Assembly (NCBI RefSeq): GCF_009789575.1
Contig: NZ_CP046908.1
Coordinates: 1,860,001 to 1,924,000, forward strand
Origin: Stappia indica
GTDB taxonomy: Bacteria > Pseudomonadota > Alphaproteobacteria > Rhizobiales > Stappiaceae
Reading direction: 5' to 3'
DNA length: 64,000 bases
The notes below the pieces were generated by a model. It was not told the DNA's origin. It saw only the letters and a program-made list of their open reading frames with translations, and ran no database searches. Numbering within the stretch: the stretch's first letter is position 1; each line of letters starts with the position of its first letter. A program made the position numbers and the translations under genes. This document shows positions 17,815 through 25,489 of the stretch, piece by piece.

Positions 17815-17847
17815 CTCCCGTCTCCTCCCCTCCCCGGGAGACGGGAG
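17815..17847. terminator. Hairpin between convergent BON and phosphatase genes
   Basis: CTCCCGTCTCC and GGAGACGGGAG form an 11-bp perfect stem with an 11-base loop. It follows the BON stop by 21 bases and lies beyond the end of the minus-strand gene. Confidence 0.65.
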
Positions 17848-17900
17848 CGGGAGCCGGCCGCCGGCGCTTTGGCGCCCTGCCTGCTTCAGCCCCCTTGCCT

Positions 17901-18638
17901 CTATTTCCGGTCGAGGACGGCGAGCAGCGGCAGGTGGTCGGAGGCAAGGCGTGCCAGCGGCGTGCGCAGGGCCGTGCAATCGAGGCAGCGCAGGCCCTTC
18001 GACAGGAAGATGTGATCGAGCCGCAGCAAGGGAAAGCGCGCGGGAAAGGTCGGCCCGGCAAGCCGGCCGGTTCTCGTGCGGGCCGAGGGGCGGGCCGAGG
18101 GGCGGGCAAGCTCCAGCACCGAGGCGACCTGCGCGAAGCTGGGAGAGGAGGGCACCGAGTTGAAATCCCCCATCAGCACCGCATCCTGCCCCCGGCACTC
18201 CGGATGGCCGAGCCAGGCCGGCCCGAGCAGCGTGCGCACCTGCGCCAGCCGCTCGCCCCGCCACAGGCCCAGATGCGTGTTGAAGACGTGGAGCGGGCGG
18301 CCCTCATGCTCGATCTCGCACCAGATCGCGCCGCGCGGCTCGCCCCGCGAGGGGATCGGCCCGGTCTTGACCACGCGCATCGGCAGCGAGGTGAGGATGG
18401 CATCGCCGTATTTTTCCTCCGCCATATGCATGGCGGGATGGAAGACGGAGGTCATCTCCAGCGCCGCGGCGATCTCCTCGGCCTGGTCGACGCCGCCGCT
18501 GCGCGAGCGGCCGACATCGAGTTCCTGCAGGGCGACGACATCCGGCTGCGCCTCGGCGATCACCTCGACGATGCGCGCAAGGTCGAGACGCCGGTCGCCG
18601 CCGACGCAGCCATGCACATTGTAGGACAGGAACCTCAC
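17901..18638 (-). CDS. Endonuclease/exonuclease/phosphatase-family protein
   Basis: Protein of 245 residues of the DNase I-like fold. Metal and catalytic motifs are present: SYNVHGC at the N-terminus, ALQELD, NTHLG, MGDFNSVP and SDHLPLL at the C-terminus. The start is GTG at 18638, since an ATG would lose the first strand. Ten bases separate it from the phospholipase D-like gene upstream, so the two are cotranscribed; this pair recurs in bacteria and may act on phospholipid or a phosphodiester. A short repeat encodes ARPSARPSAR near residue 180. Confidence 0.88.
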   Translation of the reverse strand: MRFLSYNVHGCVGGDRRLDLARIVEVIAEAQPDVVALQELDVGRSRSGGVDQAEEIAAALEMTSVFHPAMHMAEEKYGDAILTSLPMRVVKTGPIPSRGEPRGAIWCEIEHEGRPLHVFNTHLGLWRGERLAQVRTLLGPAWLGHPECRGQDAVLMGDFNSVPSSPSFAQVASVLELARPSARPSARTRTGRLAGPTFPARFPLLRLDHIFLSKGLRCLDCTALRTPLARLASDHLPLLAVLDRK

Positions 18639-18648
18639 TGCGCCGGCC

Positions 18649-20217
18649 TTAAAACCACGCCTTCAACATCCCGGTCAGGCGCGAGGCGGCAAAGCTGCCG
18701 ACTTCGCGGAAGCGCTGCAGCGGCCAGTAGCGCCGCTTCGGATCGACGATGCCCGAGCCCAGATGCAGCAGGCCGGCGCGCTTGCGCGGATTGACCCGGT
18801 AGGGCCGCAGGCCGCGTTCGTTGACGTTGAGCTGGTCGATGACGGCGGCAAGCGAGCCGGTGCGCGCGATCACCTGTTCGACCGCGGCCGGGTCGGCGTC
18901 GAGATGCTCGGCCATCAGCGAGTTGCGCAAGCGCACGATCGCCTGCCGGCAGGCCTCGCCCTCCCCCTCGCTCTGGACCTCGCCCTGAACCTCGATCGCC
19001 AGGTCGCACTCCGTGTCGAAGCCTTCCGACCGGTTGTTGAGGTTCGACGAACCGACGCGCACGAAGCGGTCGTCGACGATCACCAGCTTGGCGTGGATGA
19101 GCACTTCCTGCTCGCCGCCCTCGCCGTCCGGCACCACGGCATAGGCGATGCGCAGCCGGCCCTCGCCATTGGCCCGCATCAGCCGGCGGATCGCCAGCGT
19201 GCGGCCATAGCCCATCGTCCACTGCTCCAGAAGGCCGCGCGTGTCGCGGGTGACGAGGATCACCACCTCCGGCCCGCCGGGCTCGCGCAGGCGCGCGGTC
19301 AGATGCCGGACCACCCGGGTCGAGACGAGGTACTGGGTCTCGATATAGATGCTCTCGCGCGCCGCATCGATGGCATCGCACGTGAGCTGGATCGGGTCCG
19401 TGCGCCGCTTGTGGTCGCTGTCGCCGGCCTCGGCCAGGGCGATGGCGATGTCGCACCCGGTGAGGTGCGGCTCCAGCTCTTCCGGCCAGCTCTCGTTTGG
19501 CCAGCTCTCGTTTGGCCAGCTCTCGTTCGGCGCCTCGGCGGAGGGAAGCGCGTCCGGAACCGCCCGTCCCCAGCGCCGGCGCACCACATCGGCAACGACG
19601 CGCGCGCCCTCGCCCGACAGCGCCACCTGGATGTCGTGCACGGGACCGTAGGGGTCGCCGTTCGGCCGGCAGCGCAGCGGGTTCTGCGCAAGGTGATCGG
19701 ACGTGTCCCAGCGCTGCGAGGTCAGGTCGATGCCGCCGACGAAGGCGAGCTCCTCGTCGATCACCACGAGCTTCTGGTGATGGGAGGCGCGCAAGGGATG
19801 CTCGAAATCGTAATGCAGCGCGATGCGCGGATGCTCGCACCACTCAGTATCCTGCAGCACCGGAATGCGGCCGCTCGAATAGACCGGTCCCTCGCCCCAC
19901 ACGAGAATGCGGATGTCGAGATCCGGCAGCGCCTCGACCCGCGAGCGCAGCAATTCGCCGAGCGTCATCGCGCCCTCGTTCTGCGGCTGCAGGCGGATGT
20001 CGGGATCGAAGTCCCAGCCGACGATCCAGATGGAGCGGCGCGCCTGCATCAAGGCCGCCTCGACCTGACGGTAATAGGCATCGCCGTCCACCAGGAAGGC
20101 GAGGCGGTCGGCCCGCGCCACCCGCCAGGCGTTGCGGTCGGTATCGATGATCGGGGAAGGGTCGGAAAAGCTGTCTGTGCGTGTCATCCGGGGGCCGTTG
20201 CTGCCTTGAAACATCAA
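18649..20217 (-). CDS. Phospholipase D/cardiolipin synthase-like protein
   Basis: Protein of up to 522 residues with two HKD signatures: HHQKLVVIDE with GGIDL at about 146-165 and HAKLVIVDD with GSSNLNNRS at about 373-392. These make the active site that transfers phosphatidyl groups or hydrolyses phosphodiesters. No membrane segment is obvious. The start may be ATG 20217 or ATG 20187; neither has a clear ribosome site. A threefold PNESW repeat sits between the two halves. Probably in one transcript with the small gene upstream and the phosphatase downstream. Confidence 0.88.
   Translation of the reverse strand: MMFQGSNGPRMTRTDSFSDPSPIIDTDRNAWRVARADRLAFLVDGDAYYRQVEAALMQARRSIWIVGWDFDPDIRLQPQNEGAMTLGELLRSRVEALPDLDIRILVWGEGPVYSSGRIPVLQDTEWCEHPRIALHYDFEHPLRASHHQKLVVIDEELAFVGGIDLTSQRWDTSDHLAQNPLRCRPNGDPYGPVHDIQVALSGEGARVVADVVRRRWGRAVPDALPSAEAPNESWPNESWPNESWPEELEPHLTGCDIAIALAEAGDSDHKRRTDPIQLTCDAIDAARESIYIETQYLVSTRVVRHLTARLREPGGPEVVILVTRDTRGLLEQWTMGYGRTLAIRRLMRANGEGRLRIAYAVVPDGEGGEQEVLIHAKLVIVDDRFVRVGSSNLNNRSEGFDTECDLAIEVQGEVQSEGEGEACRQAIVRLRNSLMAEHLDADPAAVEQVIARTGSLAAVIDQLNVNERGLRPYRVNPRKRAGLLHLGSGIVDPKRRYWPLQRFREVGSFAASRLTGMLKAWF
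19486..19530. repeat. Three tandem 15-bp copies inside the phospholipase D gene
   Basis: CCAGCTCTCGTTTGG is repeated three times (last copy with one change) and encodes PNESW three times in the linker between the two HKD halves. The 15-base unit keeps the frame, so copy number could vary without breaking the protein. Confidence 0.9.
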
Positions 20218-20284
20218 GAACGGGGAACATCAAGGGAAGGAGGCGCGCGCCGCGCGCCCTCTTCCGCAATTCGACGGACCGAAG

Positions 20285-20506
20285 TCAGCTGTCCCGTACG
20301 ATCCGGTTGGACTCGTGATCCTGCCGCTGGTCGTTCTGCACGCCCTTGCTGTCGAGGCCGCGCTCCTTGCCGTGGCTGGCCTTGTCGCGGTTGGAAAGGG
20401 TCATGTTGTCGCCGAGGACGTCCTTGTCGGCGATGGTGCGCGCACCGCTGCCGCTGCCCTTGCCCTGCGAACCGGCGCCCATGTGCTTCTTGCTTGCGTT
20501 GGCCAT
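20285..20506 (-). CDS. Small hydrophilic protein
   Basis: Protein of 73 residues, rich in Gly, Ser, Lys, Asp and Asn, with no membrane segment and probably disordered. The ATG at 20506 follows AGGACAGGA. I do not recognise the family; the composition resembles small stress-induced hydrophilins. It lies 67 bases before the phospholipase D gene and after a degenerate EcfG-type site. Confidence 0.6.
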   Translation of the reverse strand: MANASKKHMGAGSQGKGSGSGARTIADKDVLGDNMTLSNRDKASHGKERGLDSKGVQNDQRQDHESNRIVRDS

Positions 20507-20570
20507 CTGGTCCTGTCCTCCTGGTCTGTGCGGTCCGGCACGCGCCCGGATGGCGCCCGCCTCCAAGGAT

Positions 20571-20595
20571 AAGTCGCGAGGCCGCAAATCGTTCC
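20571..20595 (-). promoter_or_regulatory. Degenerate EcfG-type promoter (GGAAC-N16-ACTT)
   Basis: On the minus strand GGAAC is at 20595-20591 and ACTT at 20574-20571. The central G of the usual NGTT is C, but both T residues are in place. It is 65 bases before the small gene at 20506 and could drive that gene, the phospholipase and the phosphatase. Confidence 0.4.
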
Positions 20596-20610
20596 GACGG
20601 GCGCCCCGCC

Positions 20611-21177
20611 TCAGCCGGCGCGCAGGCTCGCGACCGGATGGTCCGTGTTGCGCTCGAGGGAGGAATGGGGCGAGCCCTCCCCCAGCTCTTCCAGCAGGCG
20701 GTGGCGGGCCCTGTTGAGCCGGCTCTTGATCGTGCCCATCGCGCAGCCGCAGATTTCCGTCGCCTCCTCGTAGGAGACGCCGCGCAGGCCGATGAGAACA
20801 AGAACCTCGCGCTGCTGTGCGGGAAGACGATCGATCGCCTCGGCGATCTCGTGGCCGCGGCACGACCATTCCTGCGTCGGGTCGGCGGCCGGGCGCAGGG
20901 ACACGCAGTCGGCCGCCCCCGGCGCCTCGCGCGTGTCGATCTTGATCTTGGTGTAGAACGCATTGCGCATGATCGTGAACAGCCACGACTTCATGCTGGT
21001 ACCCGGACGGAACTGGTGAATGCTGGTAAGCGCGCGGGTCAGGGTCTCCTGGACCAGGTCGTCGGCATGGGTCGGTTCCCGGTAGAACGTCCTTGCGAAG
21101 GCACGCAGGGCGGGGATCAGGTGGACGATCTCGGATTGCGGACCGCTTAGACGGGCGCGACTGCGTATTCCCGGCAT
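20611..21177 (-). CDS. ECF RNA polymerase sigma factor, EcfG-like
   Basis: Sigma factor of 188 residues. Region 2 (about 15-80) contains ADDLVQETLTRAL and WLFTIMRNAF; region 4 (about 120-170) contains LPAQQREVLVLIGLRGVSYEEA and GTIKSRLNRAR, the recognition helix for the -35 element. No anti-sigma gene is adjacent. From memory the sequence resembles the second group of EcfG-like (ECF15-type) factors of rhizobia. ATG 21177 follows GAGGAGGAG. Its own promoter is of the GGAAC type, so it may feed back on itself or be controlled by a main EcfG elsewhere. Confidence 0.9.
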   Translation of the reverse strand: MPGIRSRARLSGPQSEIVHLIPALRAFARTFYREPTHADDLVQETLTRALTSIHQFRPGTSMKSWLFTIMRNAFYTKIKIDTREAPGAADCVSLRPAADPTQEWSCRGHEIAEAIDRLPAQQREVLVLIGLRGVSYEEATEICGCAMGTIKSRLNRARHRLLEELGEGSPHSSLERNTDHPVASLRAG

Positions 21178-21232
21178 CGGGGCTCCTCCTCGACTGCAAG
21201 ATCTGGCTGGCCCCCGCTGCCCTCCCTGACTC

Positions 21233-21257
21233 AACTTGCCGTGAGCGGCATTGTTCC
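21233..21257 (-). promoter_or_regulatory. EcfG-type promoter (GGAAC-N16-AGTT) of the sigma-factor gene
   Basis: Minus strand GGAAC at 21257-21253 and AGTT at 21236-21233, 55 bases before the sigma-factor ATG. Confidence 0.65.
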
Positions 21258-21347
21258 CCGGTTCGCGCCGATTTCTCGCAACCCTCCGCAGTCTTGCGGA
21301 GGCCGGCACGCCCGGAGCGCGCCACGGCCACGGGAACACGATGGTCG

Positions 21348-21372
21348 GGAACACGATTGCCGGCCGCGGGTT
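21348..21372 (+). promoter_or_regulatory. EcfG-type promoter (GGAAC-N16-GGTT)
   Basis: GGAAC at 21348-21352 and GGTT at 21369-21372. It is 136 bases before the next start codon (21509), the longest leader of the set. A repeated GGGAACACGAT element at 21332-21342 and 21347-21357 duplicates the -35 box. The whole 331-base gap 21178-21508 has no gene. Confidence 0.6.
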
Positions 21373-21410
21373 TGGAACAGTGTGGCCTGCGGCAACCGCG
21401 GCCGGCCGCG

Positions 21411-21452
21411 GCGGGCGGAAGGCCCGATGCGGATCACGGGCCTTCCGCCCGC
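21411..21452 (+). ncRNA. Perfect 16-bp stem-loop in a stress-promoter leader (possible small RNA end)
   Basis: Arms at 21411-21426 and 21437-21452 are exact complements with a 10-base loop. It lies 38 bases after the -10 element of an EcfG-type promoter and 56 bases before the next gene. No T-run follows. It could end a short transcript of about 70 bases, or fold the leader of the 21509 mRNA. The structure is certain; the RNA gene is inferred. Confidence 0.4.
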
Positions 21453-21508
21453 ATTGCCCCGGTTCCGGCCGGCGCGTGCCCGTTCCGCGCACAGCAAGGA
21501 GACAGGAC

Positions 21509-21772
21509 ATGTCGCAGCTGGAGCCGTTCGAACTGGAAGGCCGCCTCAACGGATTGCGCGATGCGCTGGAGATCGTCCTGCGCCACCTGATCGCCCAGGG
21601 CGGAGCGCAGGACCTGCGCGCCCAGCTGGAGGCGCGGCGGGAGCTTGCCGACCAGCAGGAGGATCCCGGCGCAGTGCCGCAGGCCGCCTTCGCCGTGGAG
21701 GCGGCGGCGGCACGCGAGATCAAGCTGTTGCTGGAACGGGTCGAGGCCGGCCTGGAGCAGCGCCAGACATGA
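21509..21772 (+). CDS. Small helical protein of unknown function
   Basis: Protein of 87 residues, strongly helical and charged, with heptad-like Leu spacing (LNGLRDALEIVLRHL and IKLLLERVEAGL). No signal peptide or membrane segment. The ATG at 21509 follows AAGGAGA. Family not recognised. It is expressed from the promoter at 21348 if the hairpin between them allows read-through. Confidence 0.7.
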   Translation: MSQLEPFELEGRLNGLRDALEIVLRHLIAQGGAQDLRAQLEARRELADQQEDPGAVPQAAFAVEAAAAREIKLLLERVEAGLEQRQT

Positions 21773-21828
21773 GACAATGGCAGTCCGGCGGCAGCACTCC
21801 CGCCGCCGCCGGACCGGGTTGCCTGACC

Positions 21829-22341
21829 TTATTCGATGACGGCGCAGGCCCGCCGGTCGCCGGCATCGCCGGTCGGCTGGCTGGAATAGTCGTCCTTGCC
21901 GCCATGGATCATCAGCGCCTTGCCGCGAATGGCCTGCTCGCCATCGAGCGTCACCTTGGCGTTGAACACCTGCGCCCGCAGCGTGCCCGCGCCATCCACC
22001 CACTGGTTGGGCATGTCGCCGGCATGCGGGCCCTTTTCCGCAAGGTAGCCGTGATCGGCGCCGCCCGGATTGAAATGGCCGCCGGCCGACTTGTGGCCGT
22101 CGGAGGCATCGCAGGTGCCGGTCTCGTGCACATGGAAGGCGACCCACTGGCTGGTGGGAAGGCCGCTCACCTCGAGGTCGATGAGCACGCCGGCGGAGGT
22201 GCCGGTGAGGGTGGCGCGGCCGGTCTCCCGGCCGTCCTGGCCGATGAAGGTGGCGCTCGCCTCCTGCCGGGCCTCACCCTGCGCGGCCGCTGGCAGCGCG
22301 GCGATGGCAACGAGGCCGGCGGCGATCATGACAGTTTTCAT
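21829..22341 (-). CDS. sodC: Periplasmic Cu/Zn superoxide dismutase
   Basis: Enzyme of 170 residues that converts superoxide to peroxide and oxygen in the periplasm. Signal peptide of about 20 residues ending AAA. Metal ligands are seen in HVHETG (two copper His), the Zn loop from about GHFNPGG to GPHAGDMPN, and the late copper His in MIHGGKDDY. Two Cys for the disulfide are present (GTCDAS and RRACAV). The ATG is at 22341. The EcfG-type promoter at 22412-22436 links it to the stress set. Confidence 0.95.
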   Translation of the reverse strand: MKTVMIAAGLVAIAALPAAAQGEARQEASATFIGQDGRETGRATLTGTSAGVLIDLEVSGLPTSQWVAFHVHETGTCDASDGHKSAGGHFNPGGADHGYLAEKGPHAGDMPNQWVDGAGTLRAQVFNAKVTLDGEQAIRGKALMIHGGKDDYSSQPTGDAGDRRACAVIE

Positions 22342-22411
22342 CCCTTAGTCTCCTGCATTTGGCGGTGACGGCGAGCGAACGGCGACGGCCGCCGTCAGCC
22401 CGTCCCTGCCG

Positions 22412-22436
22412 AACCGGTCAGCGGCCGGCATGTTCC
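22412..22436 (-). promoter_or_regulatory. EcfG-type promoter (GGAAC-N16-GGTT) of sodC
   Basis: Minus strand GGAAC at 22436-22432 and GGTT at 22415-22412, 70 bases before the sodC ATG. It is divergent from the site at 22479. Confidence 0.65.
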
Positions 22437-22478
22437 GCATTTCTTTCCCCCGCCTGGTCCCCCGTAGCCATCCTGCGG

Positions 22479-22504
22479 GGAACATGAGGCGCCCTTGCGG
22501 CGTT
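22479..22504 (+). promoter_or_regulatory. EcfG-type promoter (GGAAC-N17-CGTT)
   Basis: GGAAC at 22479-22483 and CGTT at 22501-22504, an exact match to the EcfG consensus, 49 bases before the GTG at 22554. Confidence 0.7.
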
Positions 22505-22553
22505 GGACTTGGAGAGTTGGGAAACGAAACCGGCCCGAACCAGGGAGGCTCCC

Positions 22554-22907
22554 GTGACACCAAGATCCGCACCTCTTTTCCTTGCCGCGCTGCTGGCCCT
22601 TGCCGGTCCGGCGAGCGCCCAGCAGCAGGACGCCGAGCCGCCCGCCATGGGCGACGAGCGCTGCCGCCTCAGCCCCGATCCGGACGGCGAGGGCCTCACC
22701 GGCCAGCCGGGCACCCAGCCGGGCACGGAGGGCGAAGGCGAGACGCTGTCCGGCATGCTGGACGCGTGCGGGGGCGTGCTGGAGCCGCCGCCTTCGAACA
22801 ATGGCGAATTCGTCCAGCCGGCGCCCGATGCGGGCGAGACCCCGGTGATCCCGCCCCGCGCCCTGCCCGACCAGCAGACGCCGGGCGGCGAAACGACGAC
22901 GCAGTAA
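22554..22907 (+). CDS. Small secreted protein of unknown function
   Basis: Protein of 117 residues with a signal peptide (cleavage near ASA-QQQ, residue 21), then a Pro/Gly/Glu-rich, probably unfolded mature part with GTQPGTEGEG repeats. Two Cys (ERCRL and DACGG) could form a disulfide. The GTG at 22554 follows AGGGAGG by five bases; no nearby ATG keeps the signal peptide. Family not recognised. Stress promoter directly upstream. Confidence 0.7.
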   Translation: MTPRSAPLFLAALLALAGPASAQQQDAEPPAMGDERCRLSPDPDGEGLTGQPGTQPGTEGEGETLSGMLDACGGVLEPPPSNNGEFVQPAPDAGETPVIPPRALPDQQTPGGETTTQ

Positions 22908-22940
22908 CGGAACGACGCGCAAGGTGAAGGTTCGCCAGAC

Positions 22941-23252
22941 ATGACCCGCAGGATCTACAAGCTCGTTCCCGTTGCCGCCGCAGGGGACCCGAACTGGGAG
23001 CGCGCCGGCGGCAGCGGCATCGTTCTGGTGCGCGCCGACTCGGCCGGCGATGCAAGGCTCGTCGCCAGCGAGGCCGAGCCCGATTTCCTCGACATCGACC
23101 GCAAGCCCTCGCACGGCGTCTCGACGCGCTTTGCCAGCGCCTTTCGCGACGAAAAGCTCTACGCGGTCGAGGATTGCGAGAGCTCCGGCCATTCCCCCGA
23201 CGGCCCGCGCGAGGTGGTGGAAGGAACGATCAGGAATCCGCTTGAGGACTGA
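22941..23252 (+). CDS. Hypothetical protein
   Basis: Soluble protein of 103 residues without signal peptide. ATG 22941 lies 33 bases after the previous stop, preceded by AAGGTGAAGG. It is acidic, and I do not recognise the family. Probably cotranscribed with the secreted protein upstream. A perfect hairpin follows immediately. Confidence 0.65.
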   Translation: MTRRIYKLVPVAAAGDPNWERAGGSGIVLVRADSAGDARLVASEAEPDFLDIDRKPSHGVSTRFASAFRDEKLYAVEDCESSGHSPDGPREVVEGTIRNPLED

Positions 23253-23253
23253 C

Positions 23254-23275
23254 GGGAGGGGCGAGCGCCCCTCCC
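23254..23275. terminator. Hairpin between convergent genes
   Basis: GGGAGGGGC-GAGC-GCCCCTCCC, a perfect 9-bp stem starting two bases after the stop of the plus-strand gene and ending 15 bases before the end of the minus-strand gene. Confidence 0.65.
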
Positions 23276-23289
23276 CGTCTTCGCGAGCG

Positions 23290-23529
23290 TCAGCTCTCGA
23301 CCTCGGTCTGCGGCCGGTCGTTGCCCGCCTCCTGCTCGACATGCCAGGCGCCGGCCTCGTCCTGATATTCGATCCACTCCGCATCGCCCGGCCGGGTCTG
23401 TTCGCGGGCGGCCTGCAACGCGGCAAGGCGGGCCTCGTCGGCCGTGGCGAAGGTCTCGGAAAAGACGTCGGCGACGCGGTAGGCCCAGCCGCCGTCATGC
23501 TCGACGACGTGATAGACGACCTTGGTCAT
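23290..23529 (-). CDS. Small protein, DUF2188-like
   Basis: Protein of 79 residues. The pattern VVYHVVEHDGGWAYRV followed by a helix TADEARLAALQAAREQ and the strand EWIEYQDEAG resembles DUF2188, a small alpha/beta fold without known activity. The ATG at 23529 is 28 bases after the stop of the hydrolase gene on the same strand, so it ends that transcript. Confidence 0.7.
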   Translation of the reverse strand: MTKVVYHVVEHDGGWAYRVADVFSETFATADEARLAALQAAREQTRPGDAEWIEYQDEAGAWHVEQEAGNDRPQTEVES

Positions 23530-23557
23530 GGTGCGCTCCTTTGCGGTTGTCGGATGC

Positions 23558-24286
23558 TCAGCGGGCGCTGAGCATCATTTCGCGCACCCATCGCAGCAGC
23601 AGTTCGTCGTAGGAGCGCCGGCTTTCGGCGTCCGACAGGCCGTGGTCCGCGCCCTTGATGATGCGGTGGGTGATCGAGCAGGCATTGCTGAAGGCGGCGA
23701 GATAGCTGGCGATGGTGGGATGGGGAACGAGATGGTCGTTCTCCGATTCCACCACCAGCACGTCGCCGGAAAAATCCTGGCAGTGGCGCAGGGCCCGGTT
23801 GGCATCGCGCGCCACCTGCCGGCTGCGGTATTTCTGCAGCTCGCGCCGGTCGAGCGAGACCTTGGGCGTGTCCCAGTCTTCGTCGCGGTAGAGCGCCGGC
23901 ACGCGCAGGGCCAGCCATCTGACCCGGCGCGAGGTCGCAAGAAAAGTGCTGAGATAGGCGCCGTAGCTGCTGGCGATGACCGCGATCGACGTGGTGTCGA
24001 CGGCAGGATGCGAGGCAAGCACGTCATAGGCGGCGCAGATGTCGGCGAGATTGTCGGCGCGGCTGACCTTGGTCTTGTCGATATCCATCGCGCCATGGCC
24101 GCGCATGTCGAAGGTGAGGCAGATGCAGCCGAGTCGCGAGATGGCGCGCGAGCGCTTCTCGTCGCGCTTCTGGCTGCCGCCCCAGCCGTGAACGAAGAGA
24201 ACGCCCGGCCAGCCGGTCTGCGGCTCGAAGATCTGGCCGGCAAGCCGGGCGCCTGCAACCTCGATATGTGTATCGGTCTTTCTCAA
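23558..24286 (-). CDS. Alpha/beta-hydrolase
   Basis: Hydrolase of 242 residues. Oxyanion region VHGWGGSQ, nucleophile Ser in ASSYGAY (residues around 105), acid in SENDHL and catalytic His in GADHGLS make a complete triad. The start is TTG at 24286, overlapping the upstream stop (TTGA), so translation is coupled to the ATP-grasp-like gene. Substrate unknown; the pair with DUF3182 suggests one pathway. Confidence 0.85.
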   Translation of the reverse strand: MRKTDTHIEVAGARLAGQIFEPQTGWPGVLFVHGWGGSQKRDEKRSRAISRLGCICLTFDMRGHGAMDIDKTKVSRADNLADICAAYDVLASHPAVDTTSIAVIASSYGAYLSTFLATSRRVRWLALRVPALYRDEDWDTPKVSLDRRELQKYRSRQVARDANRALRHCQDFSGDVLVVESENDHLVPHPTIASYLAAFSNACSITHRIIKGADHGLSDAESRRSYDELLLRWVREMMLSAR

Positions 24287-25401
24287 GGCGCGTCCTGTAC
24301 GAAAGCGTATTTCAGGACCGGCCCGACCTCGGCATCGGTGCCGTGGAAGTAGAGCCTGGCGTTCTCAGGGGGAACGGCCGTGGCGCCGTATCGTTCCACC
24401 GAGGCGGCGACAACGTGGCGGCGCTCCGGATCGCGGTCCAGCACCTCCAGCGCGGCAAGCTCGGCCGGGCTCGCCCCGCCGACCCGCCAGGACTGTTCCA
24501 GCACCGCGCAGCGCGGCTCGCCGGACTGGTCGGTGCCGACGATGATGTCGTAGTTGCGCCGCGAGGCGACGAGGCCGAGCTCGCGCTCGGCCAGCCGGTC
24601 GAAGCGCATGGCCATGGCGCACAGTTTCGCCACGTCCGGCGGCACCAGCTTCAGCAGGTCGGCATAGCCGCCGCGGGCGACGAACAGGCGCGAGCCGCCA
24701 TAGACCTCCTCGCCGGTGTTGCTGAGGGTGAGCTCCTGCGTGCCGACATAGGCCGCATGCAGGCCGCCGAGCATCACCTCGCCGACGCTGTAGGTCTTCA
24801 CGTTCTCCAGATGCTCCTCCAGCACCAGCCCTTGCGCGAGCAGGCCGGTCTCCTCGACCCGCACCAGCACCCGGTCGAGCTCGTCCCGCGAGCGTGCCAC
24901 GAACTGGCCGAGACCGCCGCTGGCGCCGACCGCCTTGATCCGCACCGGGCCGCGCTCGAGCAGCCGGCGGCCGACCTTCACCGCCCCGTCGGTGGTGAAG
25001 CTGCTCGCCCCCACCAGCACCACATCGCAGGCAGCTGCAGCAAAGGCGGCGGGCCAGCCCTCGGGCGGCGTTTCGCCGGGCGCCAGCGGATGGACGATGG
25101 CCTTGGTCGCCAGCAGCCCGGCCGGCACCCACCCGCCGAAGAAGCGCGACGGATCGGGCCCGGCGGGGCCGAACACCGCCGCGCCGTCGTCGGCAAGCAG
25201 CGTGCTGCGGGGAATGCAATAGCAGGCCTCGGCGCCTGCGACATCCTCCAGGCGGCCGCCGTAGCGGCGGCGCAGGAGCTCGGCCGCATGCCGGGCAAGG
25301 GCCATATGGGTCTGCGCCTGATGGGTCGGCGCGTCCTCGCACCCCCATGTCACGAGCAGACCCTCATCTGAAGATCCGCGATCTTCGGTGCTGGACGTCA
25401 T
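24283..25401 (-). CDS. DUF3182-family protein (ATP-grasp-like)
   Basis: Protein of 372 residues. From memory it matches DUF3182, annotated as biotin-carboxylase or ATP-grasp-like. Visible hints are VRIKAVGASGGLGQFV, LVLEEHLENV and the late acidic block AVLEQSWRVGG. ATG 25401 is chosen for GGGGA eight bases upstream; ATG 25419 is an alternative. It overlaps the hydrolase gene by four bases. The reaction is unknown; ATP-grasp enzymes join a carboxylate to an amine or thiol. Confidence 0.75.
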   Translation of the reverse strand: MTSSTEDRGSSDEGLLVTWGCEDAPTHQAQTHMALARHAAELLRRRYGGRLEDVAGAEACYCIPRSTLLADDGAAVFGPAGPDPSRFFGGWVPAGLLATKAIVHPLAPGETPPEGWPAAFAAAACDVVLVGASSFTTDGAVKVGRRLLERGPVRIKAVGASGGLGQFVARSRDELDRVLVRVEETGLLAQGLVLEEHLENVKTYSVGEVMLGGLHAAYVGTQELTLSNTGEEVYGGSRLFVARGGYADLLKLVPPDVAKLCAMAMRFDRLAERELGLVASRRNYDIIVGTDQSGEPRCAVLEQSWRVGGASPAELAALEVLDRDPERRHVVAASVERYGATAVPPENARLYFHGTDAEVGPVLKYAFVQDAP

Positions 25402-25430
25402 CGCAGTGTCCCCAAGCATGCGCGGGGCCG

Positions 25431-25462
25431 GGGGGAGGCAGCCCTTGCAGGCCGCCTCCCCC
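25431..25462 (-). terminator. Hairpin after the 25490-25924 gene
   Basis: GGGGGAGGC and GCCTCCCCC form a 9-bp stem with a 14-base loop, 28 bases beyond the stop of the minus-strand gene and 30 bases before the next start. No T-run. Confidence 0.5.
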
Positions 25463-25489
25463 GATCCGGCAACCGCCGATCCGCAGCGG

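Noticed and set aside
21333-21337. An additional GGAAC 15 bases before the site at 21348
   Set aside because: No -10 element at 16-17 bases; it is part of a short GGGAACACGAT duplication.
22909-22932. GGAAC followed after 15 bases by GGTT before the gene at 22941
   Set aside because: Spacing is one base short and the -10 would lie only eight bases before the start codon, leaving no room for a leader; the gene is more likely read from the promoter at 22479.
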